A stretch of 51,667 nucleotides of DNA from Clostridia bacterium (lineage in GTDB: Bacteria > Bacillota > Clostridia > Oscillospirales > CAG-272), in assembly GCA_017961575.1 (NCBI GenBank), contig JAGCXA010000046.1, positions 1 through 51,667 on the forward strand, in the 5' to 3' direction. The notes under the pieces were generated by a model. It had not been told where the DNA came from, searched no databases, and was given only the letters and a program-made list of their open reading frames with translations. Every line of letters begins with the position of its first letter. Position 1 is the stretch's first letter. Shown here one piece after another: positions 31,930-40,012 of this stretch. The position numbers and the translations under genes are program-made.

Positions 31930-33264
31930 TCACGGGGTCAGGCGGTTCGGTCCGCGGAAGAGGAACGTCGATTCCTTGATATGCAATCCGAGCAAAAGCA
32001 TCGTCAGACGGTCGATGCCGAGACCGAAGCCGCCGTGCGGCGGGCAACCGTAGCGGAAGAACCTGAGGTAGAATTTGACGTCCTCGCCGAGTCCCTTTTC
32101 ATCCGCCTGTTTTTTCAGGATCTCGTAGCGGTGTTCGCGCTGTGCGCCGGTGGTGATCTCGGTGCCGCGCCAGATCAGGTCGTAACCCAATGCCATGCCG
32201 TTCTCGTCCCGCATATGGTAGAAGGCGCGTTCCTTGGCGGCGTAGTCGGTTACGAACAGGAATTCGTGGTTATAATGCTTCTTGACCCACTCGTAGGAAA
32301 GTCGTTCGGCGTCGGTCGTGAGGTCGCCCTTCTCCGAGTCGGGGCAGGTATAGCCGAAGTCCTCTTCCAGTCCGCGATACAGGTCGGCGAGTTTCACGAC
32401 GGGGAAGGGGGTCTCGGGCACGATCACGGGGATCCCGAAGAGGGCTTCGATCTCGTCGCCGCAGGTCGCCTTGACCTCTTTCAGCGCGGCGGTCAGCAGG
32501 TCTTCCTCCAACTTCATTACGTCGCGGAAGGACGTGATGTAGCTGAACTCGACGTCGAACACGTTGAATTCGGTGGCGTGTTTGTTGGTGAAGGACTTTT
32601 CGGCGCGGAAAGCCGGTCCGATCTCGAAGATCCGCTCGAATCCCGCCGCCATCGCCATCTGCTTGTAGAACTGGTCGCTCTGCGCGAGGTAGGCGCTGCG
32701 GTCGAAGTACTTGACTTCAAAGACGTCCGATCCGCTCTCGGACGCCGCGCCGATCAGTTTCGGCGTGTGGATCTCGATGAAGTTGCGCTCGATCACGAAC
32801 TTGCGCATCGCGTTGACGAACACGGTCTGCGCCCGGAACATCAGTTGATTTTCCTCGGTGCGCAGGTCGATCCAGCGGTAGTCGATCCGCTGGTCGATCG
32901 AACTGCGCTCGACCGCCTGCTTCTTTTTGGTCGCGGGAATATCCTTGCGCACGATCGGGAGCGGCTCGGCGACGCTCTCCGCCGTGATCGAGGAGGGGAT
33001 CAGCTCGATCCCGCCCATCTTGACGTATTCGTTTTCGACGGCGACGCCCGTGACGGTAATCACCGAATCGGGGGTCAGACTATCGATCACGGGGACGAGA
33101 TCCGGGAGTTTCTCCTTCTCGACCGTGATCTGCACTTTGCCCGAAATATCTTTCAGCACGATGAACGCCATCGCGGCGCCGTTGCGCAGGTTTTCGACGA
33201 AGCCTTGCACCTTGATCTCTTGTCCGATATGCGCTTTTACGTCGGCGGCGTAAACTCTCTCCAT
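31930..33264 (-). CDS. aspS: Archaeal-type aspartate--tRNA ligase (probably non-discriminating)
   Basis: The product has 444 residues, about 150 shorter than the usual bacterial AspRS because it lacks the GAD insertion. This matches the archaeal/eukaryotic-type enzyme. The N-terminal OB anticodon-binding fold is about 5-95. Class II motif 2 reads FEIGPAFRAEKS (about 206) and motif 3 GGFGLGIDRLTMLLLG near the C-terminus. Enzymes of this type often also charge tRNA-Asn with Asp for amidation by GatCAB. The ATG at 33264 (MERVYAADV) has GGAAGGG upstream; an ATG 14 codons earlier sits at the transcription start and is unlikely. Confidence 0.93.
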   Translation of the reverse strand: MERVYAADVKAHIGQEIKVQGFVENLRNGAAMAFIVLKDISGKVQITVEKEKLPDLVPVIDSLTPDSVITVTGVAVENEYVKMGGIELIPSSITAESVAEPLPIVRKDIPATKKKQAVERSSIDQRIDYRWIDLRTEENQLMFRAQTVFVNAMRKFVIERNFIEIHTPKLIGAASESGSDVFEVKYFDRSAYLAQSDQFYKQMAMAAGFERIFEIGPAFRAEKSFTNKHATEFNVFDVEFSYITSFRDVMKLEEDLLTAALKEVKATCGDEIEALFGIPVIVPETPFPVVKLADLYRGLEEDFGYTCPDSEKGDLTTDAERLSYEWVKKHYNHEFLFVTDYAAKERAFYHMRDENGMALGYDLIWRGTEITTGAQREHRYEILKKQADEKGLGEDVKFYLRFFRYGCPPHGGFGLGIDRLTMLLLGLHIKESTFLFRGPNRLTP

Positions 33265-33313
33265 GACGAACCCTTCCTTGTTCCGGATCTTTGATCCTTT
33301 TTTCATACAAAAA

Positions 33314-33342
33314 AGTATAGCAGACTTTTATTTGATTGTCAA
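33314..33342 (-). promoter_or_regulatory. Sigma-A promoter of aspS
   Basis: On the minus strand TTGACA, a 17-bp spacer and TATACT, about 45 bp upstream of the chosen start. No T-box leader is present. Confidence 0.85.
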
Positions 33343-33382
33343 TCGTGCGCGCGAAAAAAGCGCGATGTGAAACCCCGTTTCG

Positions 33383-33412
33383 CTTGACAAAGCGGGGGAC
33401 GCGGTGGTACAA
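33383..33412 (+). promoter_or_regulatory. Sigma-A promoter of mgtE
   Basis: TTGACA (33383-33388), an 18-bp spacer and TACAAT (33407-33412). Confidence 0.75.
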
Positions 33413-33419
33413 TAAGGAC

Positions 33420-33591
33420 AGAAAAAGGAAAGCGGGGTGATCGTGGATGGACGCGGGCACAGACCGACAAAGCGCCGTTCCGTTATGCCGGAACGAAAAA
33501 ACAGCGGAGTCCGCCACGGTCGAGGGGAGAACCGTCCTCTGACGCTTTTTTCCGTGCGGACGCCGACCAGAAGAAGGGAGGCGTTTTTTTG
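33420..33591 (+). promoter_or_regulatory. Structured mgtE leader, possible riboswitch of unassigned class
   Basis: A leader of about 170 nt precedes mgtE. It contains GTTCCG...CGGAAC, an ACGGT...ACCGT stem followed by GACGCTTTTTT (terminator-like), and a competing long-range pairing of GTCCGCCACGG with CCGTGCGGAC that spans the T-run. This is the layout of a switching leader. The mgtE gene is classically controlled by the Mg2+ M-box, but the M-box core (GTGAGGCT, CTGCCC, GACGCCA) was not found by eye. Confidence 0.4.
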
Positions 33592-35052
33592 ATGGAAAAC
33601 GAAAACGAGAAAAAGAACGAAGAGCTTGAACCGGCCGATCTTCCCACGGAAGAGAGTGAAGCCGAAACGCCGGCGCCGGTCGACTATCCCGCCGAGATCC
33701 TGAACCTGATCCGCACCGTCACGGACGACGCGGAACTGCGCGAAGCGCTCGGCGATTACCACGAAAACGACATCGCCGCCGCGATGGGCGAGATGACGCC
33801 CGAAGAGCGCGAACGCCTGCTCGGCGTCCTCGGCAACGAGGCGATGTCCGAGGTCCTTGCGTACTCCGAGGACGCCGGCGAATACCTCGAAGAGATGGAC
33901 GCCGGGGTCGCCGCCGACCTGATCGAAGAGATGGACGCGGACGACGCGATCGACGTCCTCGAAGATATGGACGAAGAGAAGCGCGAGCAGGTGCTTGAAC
34001 TTCTCGAACCCGAAGCCAAAGAGGACATCGAACTCCTGCACTCCTACGACGAAGATCAGTTCGGTAGTATCATGACGACCAACTACGTCACGATCCGGGA
34101 GAACATGACCGTCAAACAGGCGATGAAGAGTCTGGTGGAGCAGGCGGCGGACAACGACAACATCTCGACCCTCTACGTCACGGACGACGAGGGCGCCTAC
34201 TGCGGCGCGATCGACTTAAAAGACCTGATCGTCGCGCGGCAGGATACCAAACTCGATTCGCTCGTGATGACCTCGTACCCGTCGGTCTACGACACCGACA
34301 GCATCGCCGAAAACCTCGAACGGGTACGCGGGTATTCCGAGGACTCGATCCCGGTGCTTTCGTCGAAGGACGGAACGGTCATCGGCGTCATCACGGCGCA
34401 GGACCTGACCGAGGCGGTCAAATCCGACCTCGGCGAGGACTACGCGAAACTCGCCGGTCTGACCGACCGCGAAGATATGAAGGAACCGCTCTTCCACAGT
34501 CTGAAAAAGCGGGTGCCGTGGCTGCTCGTCCTGTTGGTCCTCGGGATCGCCGTCTCGACGGTGGTCGGGATCTTCGAGGGGGTCATCAGTCAGATCGCCC
34601 TGGTCGTCTGCTTCCAGTCGCTGATCCTCGATATGGCGGGCAACGTCGGCACGCAGTCGCTTGCCGTCACCATCCGGGTCGTCTCGGACGGGGCGTTGAA
34701 ATTCCGCGAACGGGCGTTCCTCGTTCTGAAAGAGGTGCGGGTCGGGCTCTGCAACGGCGCGATCCTCGGAACCGTCTCGTTCCTTCTGGTCGGACTTTAT
34801 ATCCGGCTCATCAAGGAGCAGACGTGGGCGTTTTCGCTCGCCGCCGCCGGGTGCGTCGGCGCCGCCTTGCTCGTCGCGATGGCGGTTTCCTCGCTCGTCG
34901 GGACGGTGACGCCGCTGTTCTTCAAGCGGATCGGGGTCGATCCCGCCGTCGCGTCGGGGCCGCTCATCACCACGGTCAACGACCTCGTCGCCGTCTGCAT
35001 CTACTACGGCACGGCGTGGCTGCTGCTGATCCGGGTGTTGCAATTCGTATGA
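33592..35052 (+). CDS. mgtE: Magnesium transporter MgtE
   Basis: This is a 486-residue Mg2+ channel of the cytoplasmic membrane. The acidic tail (1-30) is followed by the superhelical MgtE N domain (about 35-155, rich in Asp/Glu, with repeated LIEEMDADDA-type segments). A CBS pair follows (about 165-290, MTTNYVTIRENMTVKQA, MTSYPSVYDTDS), then five membrane helices with the pore segment DMAGNVGTQSLAVTIR at about 345. Cytosolic Mg2+ binding to the N and CBS domains closes the channel. The start could also be the TTG one codon earlier; GGGAGG lies upstream. Confidence 0.96.
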   Translation: MENENEKKNEELEPADLPTEESEAETPAPVDYPAEILNLIRTVTDDAELREALGDYHENDIAAAMGEMTPEERERLLGVLGNEAMSEVLAYSEDAGEYLEEMDAGVAADLIEEMDADDAIDVLEDMDEEKREQVLELLEPEAKEDIELLHSYDEDQFGSIMTTNYVTIRENMTVKQAMKSLVEQAADNDNISTLYVTDDEGAYCGAIDLKDLIVARQDTKLDSLVMTSYPSVYDTDSIAENLERVRGYSEDSIPVLSSKDGTVIGVITAQDLTEAVKSDLGEDYAKLAGLTDREDMKEPLFHSLKKRVPWLLVLLVLGIAVSTVVGIFEGVISQIALVVCFQSLILDMAGNVGTQSLAVTIRVVSDGALKFRERAFLVLKEVRVGLCNGAILGTVSFLLVGLYIRLIKEQTWAFSLAAAGCVGAALLVAMAVSSLVGTVTPLFFKRIGVDPAVASGPLITTVNDLVAVCIYYGTAWLLLIRVLQFV

Positions 35053-35092
35053 AACTAAAGCAGGACTTGCAATTGCAAGTCCTGCTTTAGTT
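35053..35092 (+). terminator. 40-nt perfect palindrome after mgtE
   Basis: Two 20-nt arms (35053-35072 and 35073-35092) are exact reverse complements, with the 3' arm ending TTTAGTT. It starts at the base after the mgtE stop codon and separates mgtE from the convergent AT-rich islet. It is probably a bidirectional terminator. The lack of any loop mismatch is notable. Confidence 0.75.
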
Positions 35093-35119
35093 GTTAAGGC
35101 ACATCTAACGAGAAAACAA

Positions 35120-35470
35120 TTAATTCTTCACAGGATTCTTTTTTAATGCAGGCGGAGAACCGTCATTCTTTTCCATAGACAATAATCCCATTGATTGTAT
35201 GTCTTTTACATCAACAATTTCGTGAATCAATATTTGATTGTCAATCGAAGAAAACAAGAGTCGTTCATTCATCCCTAATCGAAACGAATAAATGCTTTTT
35301 GCATTTGGTAAGTCAATCTTTCTAACTTTCCCCATTTTTTGTAACTTTGGCAACTCAATAGTATTCAACTCGACAATTGCTTTTTTTATTTTATGCGCGT
35401 AGCGGAGAGAATGATTCGCTTTTTTTATTTTTTGCGCCGTTTCTTTCTTGATTTGGACTTTGGTTGGCAT
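35120..35470 (-). CDS. RelE/ParE-like small protein (possible toxin)
   Basis: This 116-residue basic protein has residues about 25-90 that follow the pattern of RelE/ParE-type toxins: two Lys-rich helices, then a beta-sheet core with SIYSFRLGMNERLLF and NQILIHEIVDVKDI (compare the family's YR-R-G--R--F and I---I-H-KD strands). The typical final catalytic residues are not obvious. Its start lies inside the upstream gene (46-bp overlap), so the two are translationally coupled. Base composition and codons are very AT-rich relative to the neighbours, suggesting horizontal acquisition. The function assignment is tentative. Confidence 0.45.
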   Translation of the reverse strand: MPTKVQIKKETAQKIKKANHSLRYAHKIKKAIVELNTIELPKLQKMGKVRKIDLPNAKSIYSFRLGMNERLLFSSIDNQILIHEIVDVKDIQSMGLLSMEKNDGSPPALKKNPVKN

Positions 35471-35841
35471 ACTTTTCCCCCTCTTTTCTGGAACTGGTCA
35501 AACATCTTTAAAAACTTTTTGCTTGAAATAAAATCGTTTTGTTGAGCGGAAGTAATAGCATTACTAAGAAGCACGATTGAGCCGATGTTGAGCGCTTGCG
35601 CGATTGATTCGTCAATGGCATTAGAAGAGCGGTTGAAACAAAGCGCGGCAAGATAATAAACGGCAGTTATCACCAGCATTATCCAAAACATTTTGCTTTT
35701 GAGAAGCGCTTGATAATTGAAGCTAATTCCCTCAGTAACTTCAATCACGATGATGTTGCTACCAAACAAATTGATGATATGTGATATTATTGATAATACT
35801 CCGACTAGAATTTTTGCGAGAGTCCCAAAACAATAGTACAT
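35425..35841 (-). CDS. Two-TM protein of unknown function
   Basis: This 138-residue protein is not recognised. Two hydrophobic segments lie at about 3-27 and 51-74, followed by a helical cytoplasmic part containing ALCFNRSSNAIDESIAQ and a very basic C-terminus (KSKSRKKRRKK). The ATG at 35841 has AAGGAAAA 6 bp upstream; an in-frame TTG seven codons earlier has none. It is the first gene of an AT-rich two-gene unit, overlapping the RelE/ParE-like gene. It could be a membrane partner or immunity factor, but nothing in the sequence proves that. Confidence 0.55.
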   Translation of the reverse strand: MYYCFGTLAKILVGVLSIISHIINLFGSNIIVIEVTEGISFNYQALLKSKMFWIMLVITAVYYLAALCFNRSSNAIDESIAQALNIGSIVLLSNAITSAQQNDFISSKKFLKMFDQFQKRGGKVCQPKSKSRKKRRKK

Positions 35842-35888
35842 CGTTCGTTTTCCTTGCTTCAAGCAGAGTCAATCTAATCTTCATAAAT

Positions 35889-35917
35889 ATTATATCACAA
35901 AAGAAATCGTTTGTAAA
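35889..35917 (-). promoter_or_regulatory. Promoter of the AT-rich two-gene unit
   Basis: TTTACA, a 17-bp spacer and TATAAT read on the minus strand, about 48 bp before the start at 35841. The flanking 35918-36035 remains AT-rich with no gene. Confidence 0.7.
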
Positions 35918-36035
35918 TGCATATAAATACATTTTTCGACTTTTTTGAAAGGAAAGCGGTATAATCGGCGCTTAACAAATCGGTTAAATGGTCGTTTGGT
36001 AGCTGTTTAATTGGTATAGAGAACCTCTTGAGCGT

Positions 36036-37859
36036 TCAGTTGACCGTCGCGATCGCGCCGGCGAAGACCGTCGTGTAGCCGCTGTACGAATAGGCGTTGG
36101 TATAGGTGATCGTCGCGCCGTTGACCGTGACCGTGTGGGCGCCGCTTGACAGCCCTTTGGAATTGGTCTGGGTTTTGACCATCGCGCCCGAAACCGACCA
36201 CGACCCCTCGCCGCCTCCGCCGGGGCCTCCGCGACCGCCGCTCATCCTGCCGCCCGAACCGGGGGCGCACCCGACGACGATCACCGTGCCGCCTGTGACC
36301 GAGACGGCGTTCGCCGCGTCGATCGGGCTTGCCATCTGGCTGTTCGGTCCGCGCGTGATCAGGACGCCGCCGGTGATTCTGATGCCTCCGTTGGAGTCGA
36401 TCCCGTCCCGGTCGCCGTTCGGGTTGACCGTGACGTCGAGCCGCCCGCCCGAAATATTGATCTGACAGACGGTCTTCTGTTGGCTTTCGGTCAGGTTGGA
36501 GTTGGTCGCGTTCACGCCGTCGTCAAGCGCGAAGATAGTGGTATTCCCGCCGGAAATATCGATCGTTTCCGCCTCGATCCCCTCGTAGCTGGTTTCAATT
36601 CTGATTTCGGCGTCGCCCCCGATTTTCAGGTTGGCGTCCGCGTGGATTCCGTCGTCGCTCGTATTGATCGTCAGACTGCCGCCCGAGATCAGGACCGAGC
36701 CCGAATTGGCGTGGATCGCGTCGTCGACGGTGTTGACGCGGAAGACGCCGCCCTCGATCACGATCGCGTATTCGTCGCTTTCGACCGTGAGTTCGTTTGC
36801 CTGTTCGGTATCGGTCGCGAGGAAATAGTCGATCTCGCCGACCCGGATCCCCTTGACGCTCTCTTCAAGCACGGCGTAGGTCGAGCCGCGCCGCACGCTG
36901 TCGCGCCCGACCTTCTGATGCGTCGAGACGCTGTACATCCCCTTTTCCTGATTTTCGACCGCGACGTAGGCGTCGTTCCAGGTCGGGGCGGTCGTGAGGT
37001 CGAAGGTTCCGTCCTTGATGCAGACGAAACTGTCCGCCTGAATCCCGTCGCCGAGAACCGTCCCCGTCGAGATCGTTCCGTTTTTGATATAGACGTACCC
37101 TTTCCCGTAATCAAACGAAGGGGCGGTCTCGACCTCGTCGTAATCGCTCTCGGCGTGCAGAACGTCTTTCCCGCAATAAGCGGCGTTGACCGTGATCCCG
37201 TCAAAGTAAATCGCGTCCGCCGTCACGGCGTGTTTTTCCGCCGTGACGTTCAGAATTCCGCCGAGACCGACGAAGGCGGCGTCGCACGAAACGGCGGATT
37301 TGGTCGCCGTGACCGTCAGCGTTCCGGTCCCGTTGACGACGAGATTCTCCTTGCTGTCGATCGCGTGCTTCGCGGTATCGCCGCTGTTGGAGAGGGCGTT
37401 TTCGCCGATCAGAGTGACCGTCAGATTCGCGCCCTTTTTCGACGAGATCGCCGAAGCGTTCTCGACCGAGAGCGTCGCGTTGTCGAGATAGACGTGGACG
37501 GCGCCCGCGTTTTTCGCGACCGTGATCGGTTCGGTCAGCGCGCCCGTGAAGTAGTAGTTCCCGGCTTCGGTGATCGCGTAGACGCCGGTCGCGTACTCGC
37601 TCGGCAGTGCGGCGTTCTTTTGGTCGTCGGTCAGCCCCTCGACGAGCGCCGTGACCGCGCCCGAAATCGACGTGTAGGTCTCCGACGCGTCGGCGATCAC
37701 GTTTTGTCCCTTATCGGGGTCGGTCGCGGCGTCGGTTTGCGCGCCGGAAGCCGCCTTTTCGGTTTGCCCCCCGACGGTCGCGCCGTCGGTTCCCGCGACG
37801 CATCCTGCGAGCGCCGCGATCAGGGCGAGGGTGAGCAGAAGGGCAATCATCTTTTTCAT
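36036..37859 (-). CDS. DUF4353 (Cthe_2159-like) beta-helix lipoprotein
   Basis: This 607-residue protein has a signal peptide with lipobox LAGC at about residue 19 and an Ala/Thr/Asp linker. Many right-handed beta-helix turns follow, with the recurring pattern I-GG-----SDDGIHA, ISSKKGANLTV and DGINATNS-like segments. This is the Cthe_2159-type carbohydrate-binding fold, a Ca2+-dependent polygalacturonate-binding family. A Gly-rich loop (GSGGRMSGGRGGPGGGG, about 545-561) precedes the C-terminal strand domain. It is probably anchored on the cell surface. Its promoter carries the same direct repeat as the adjacent two-component operon. Confidence 0.85.
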   Translation of the reverse strand: MKKMIALLLTLALIAALAGCVAGTDGATVGGQTEKAASGAQTDAATDPDKGQNVIADASETYTSISGAVTALVEGLTDDQKNAALPSEYATGVYAITEAGNYYFTGALTEPITVAKNAGAVHVYLDNATLSVENASAISSKKGANLTVTLIGENALSNSGDTAKHAIDSKENLVVNGTGTLTVTATKSAVSCDAAFVGLGGILNVTAEKHAVTADAIYFDGITVNAAYCGKDVLHAESDYDEVETAPSFDYGKGYVYIKNGTISTGTVLGDGIQADSFVCIKDGTFDLTTAPTWNDAYVAVENQEKGMYSVSTHQKVGRDSVRRGSTYAVLEESVKGIRVGEIDYFLATDTEQANELTVESDEYAIVIEGGVFRVNTVDDAIHANSGSVLISGGSLTINTSDDGIHADANLKIGGDAEIRIETSYEGIEAETIDISGGNTTIFALDDGVNATNSNLTESQQKTVCQINISGGRLDVTVNPNGDRDGIDSNGGIRITGGVLITRGPNSQMASPIDAANAVSVTGGTVIVVGCAPGSGGRMSGGRGGPGGGGEGSWSVSGAMVKTQTNSKGLSSGAHTVTVNGATITYTNAYSYSGYTTVFAGAIATVN

Positions 37860-37922
37860 ATCGGTTCTCCTTTTCGTTTTTGACCGACAAACGGAAATCC
37901 CCGTCCGTTTGTCTTTGCCTTG

Positions 37923-37955
37923 ATCATAACGGACGAGGATTGAAGAAAGATTGAA
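37923..37955 (-). promoter_or_regulatory. Response-regulator-type direct repeat and -10 of the beta-helix lipoprotein gene
   Basis: On the minus strand two TTCAATC motifs, 11 bp apart (37955-37949 and 37944-37938), lie in place of a -35 upstream of a TATGAT -10 (37928-37923). The distance from repeat to -10 is identical to that at 39964-39996. Eleven-bp-phased direct repeats are typical of OmpR/PhoB-family binding sites. Confidence 0.55.
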
Positions 37956-37968
37956 GGATCCGGTTTTT

Positions 37969-39255
37969 TTAATCCTTCTGCGGCAGCGTGACGGTGAAGA
38001 TCAGCCGCGGTTTTCTGTACTCCGCCGCGATCCGCCCGCCGTGCGCCTTCGTCACCGCCTGCGCGATGGAGAGTCCGAGCCCGTAGTGCGCGCCGGCGTC
38101 GGTGCGCGCTTCGTCGGTCCGGTAGAAGCGGTCGAACATACGGGTCAACTGTTCTTCGCTCGGTTCCGCCGCGTCGTTTGCCACGGTGAGGGTCGCCTCG
38201 TGCCGCTCTTTTTCAAACAGCGACAGCGTGATCGAGTCTCCCGTCCCGTGGGAGAGGGCGTTGTCGAGCAGGATCGACACGAGTTGACGGAGTTGGTTCG
38301 GGTCGCCCTCGACGGTAAGACCGGGTTCGATCGTCGCGTCGATCCGCTTTCCGTGTTCGAAGGCGAGACTTTCAAAGGGAAGGATCTCCCCGTCGGTCAG
38401 TTTGGAAAGATCGACCGTTTCTTTCGGCGTTTCTCCGCTCTCGACCCGGGAAAGCAGAAGCAGTTGCTTGACAAGGTCGCACATCCTTCGGTTTTCGTAG
38501 TCGATGTTGGCAAGCCATTCGTTTTCGCCGATCTGCCGCTTCAACAGTTCGCTGTTGGCGGAGATGACCGCGATCGGCGTTTTCAGCTCGTGTCCCGCGT
38601 CGGAGACGAAGCGCTTTTGGCGACGGTCGTTTTCCTCGAGCGGGCGGACGATCCGCCGCGCGAGGAAGATCGAGACGAAGAACAGGATCGCCGTCGAGAC
38701 GGCGCCGATGATTAGCATCTGGCGGATCAGGAGGGTCTGGTTTCTGTCGCCGATCGTTCCGTCAAGCATTGCGACGAGCGTGTAGGATTCGCGTTCCGCG
38801 ACGAGATAGTACAGAGTTCCTTTCGCGCCGCTCTTTTTCCCGCTTTTCAGGATGGACGCCGCCGTTTCCAGAAGCGAAGCGTCGTTTTGCAGAGCGCCGT
38901 TCCCGTTGCGGATCGCGAGGACCTCGCCGGAGTTCCCGTAGGCGACCGAGTAGAAGGTGGACAGCCGGAACTGCGGTTCTCGCCGCATCGGTTCTTTGCC
39001 GTCCGGGGGCGGGGGCGGAAGATCGCCGCCGTCCGTCTGTCCGCCCTCTCCGGAACCCGCGTCCTCGGCGGGCTCGGGCGCGGTCGGCTGTTCTTCGAGC
39101 GCGTACCGTTCGACGTAGGTTTTCAGCATTTCTTCGTTTTCACGGCGAAGGGCGACGCGATTGGAAAGATAGATCGTCGTCAGCGTGACGATCATCAGGG
39201 CAAGCAGCGAAAAGACGATCGCAAAGACGATATTCCGTTTCGTTTTACCGAACAT
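37969..39255 (-). CDS. Sensor histidine kinase
   Basis: This 428-residue kinase has TM1 at about 10-30, an extracytoplasmic region of about 140 residues with a Pro/Gly/Asp-rich insert (about 60-88), TM2 at about 178-198 and HisKA with the phosphorylated His in SDAGHELKTP (about 225). The HATPase shows N box LLDNALSH, F box RFYRTDEAR and G2 box GLGLSIAQAV; the G1 box (ANDAAEP) is atypical. The ATG at 39255 overlaps the end of the response-regulator gene by 11 bp. The signal is unknown; the neighbour suggests a cell-surface or polysaccharide cue. Confidence 0.92.
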   Translation of the reverse strand: MFGKTKRNIVFAIVFSLLALMIVTLTTIYLSNRVALRRENEEMLKTYVERYALEEQPTAPEPAEDAGSGEGGQTDGGDLPPPPPDGKEPMRREPQFRLSTFYSVAYGNSGEVLAIRNGNGALQNDASLLETAASILKSGKKSGAKGTLYYLVAERESYTLVAMLDGTIGDRNQTLLIRQMLIIGAVSTAILFFVSIFLARRIVRPLEENDRRQKRFVSDAGHELKTPIAVISANSELLKRQIGENEWLANIDYENRRMCDLVKQLLLLSRVESGETPKETVDLSKLTDGEILPFESLAFEHGKRIDATIEPGLTVEGDPNQLRQLVSILLDNALSHGTGDSITLSLFEKERHEATLTVANDAAEPSEEQLTRMFDRFYRTDEARTDAGAHYGLGLSIAQAVTKAHGGRIAAEYRKPRLIFTVTLPQKD

Positions 39256-39928
39256 CACGGCACCTCAATTCGTAGCCAATCCCGCGCAGCGCCTTGATTT
39301 CGCACCGGGACTCCACGAAGGCGAGTTTTTTGCGCGCGAAGGACATATACACCTCGACGTTGTTGTATTCCGAATCGTTTTCGTAGCCCCACACTTTCAG
39401 CGCGATCTGCTCGCGGGTGAGGACCCGTCCCCGGTTGGCGATCAGGTATTCCAGAATGCGGAGTTCCTTTTCGCCGAGGCGAACGCTCTGCCCGTTTTCG
39501 CACGTCAGAACGGCGGACCGGACGTCGAGCGTCAGATCCTCGAAGGTGAGACTTCCGTCCCCGGTCGGCAGGTTGCGCCGACCGAGCGCGCGCAGACGGG
39601 CAAGCAGTTCCGCCGTCATAAAGGGCTTGGTCAGATAGTCGTCGGCGCCGCTGTCAAGCCCCTCCACTTTGTCGTCGAGTTCGCTTTTCGCCGTCAGCAT
39701 CAGGATCGGGGTGCGGACGCCCGCCGCGCGTGCTTTCTTCGCGACGACGTAACCGTTCATTCTCGGCATCATCACGTCGAGCACCGAGAGGTCGTAGACG
39801 CCGCTTTCAAGCTCGTCGAGCGCGCTCTCGCCGTCCTCGACCGCCGTGACGTCGTATCCCTCCTGGCGCAGGATCTCGCACAGCGCCCGGTTCATTCTCT
39901 TTTCGTCTTCGGCAAGCAATACCTTCAT
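39245..39928 (-). CDS. OmpR/PhoB-family response regulator
   Basis: This 227-residue protein has a receiver domain with acidic pocket AEDE (residues 6-9), phospho-Asp in SVLDVMMPR (about 51), Thr in MLTAKS and Lys in LTKPF. A winged-helix DNA-binding domain follows from about 130 (RLGEKELRILEYLI, VYMSFARKKL, RGIGYELR). It pairs with the overlapping histidine kinase. The ATG at 39928 has GGAGGTG upstream; a start four codons earlier is less likely. Direct repeats before this gene suggest autoregulation. Confidence 0.95.
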   Translation of the reverse strand: MKVLLAEDEKRMNRALCEILRQEGYDVTAVEDGESALDELESGVYDLSVLDVMMPRMNGYVVAKKARAAGVRTPILMLTAKSELDDKVEGLDSGADDYLTKPFMTAELLARLRALGRRNLPTGDGSLTFEDLTLDVRSAVLTCENGQSVRLGEKELRILEYLIANRGRVLTREQIALKVWGYENDSEYNNVEVYMSFARKKLAFVESRCEIKALRGIGYELRCRDVR

Positions 39929-39963
39929 CCGACCGAACACCTCCGTATGGGTTTTCGTATGCG

Positions 39964-39996
39964 ATGATACGCGTTCAACCTTGAAAAAAGATTGAA
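39964..39996 (-). promoter_or_regulatory. Response-regulator-type direct repeat and -10 of the two-component operon
   Basis: On the minus strand TTCAATC (39996-39990) and TTCAAGG (39985-39979), 11 bp apart, precede TATCAT (39969-39964). Sequence and spacing match the site at 37923-37955, supporting one regulator for both promoters. Confidence 0.55.
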
Positions 39997-40012
39997 AACC
40001 GAAAGCGGAAGA

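Noticed and set aside
35930-35970. Plus-strand promoter near TATAAT at 35960
   Set aside because: The -35 spacing is poor and there is no plus-strand gene downstream.
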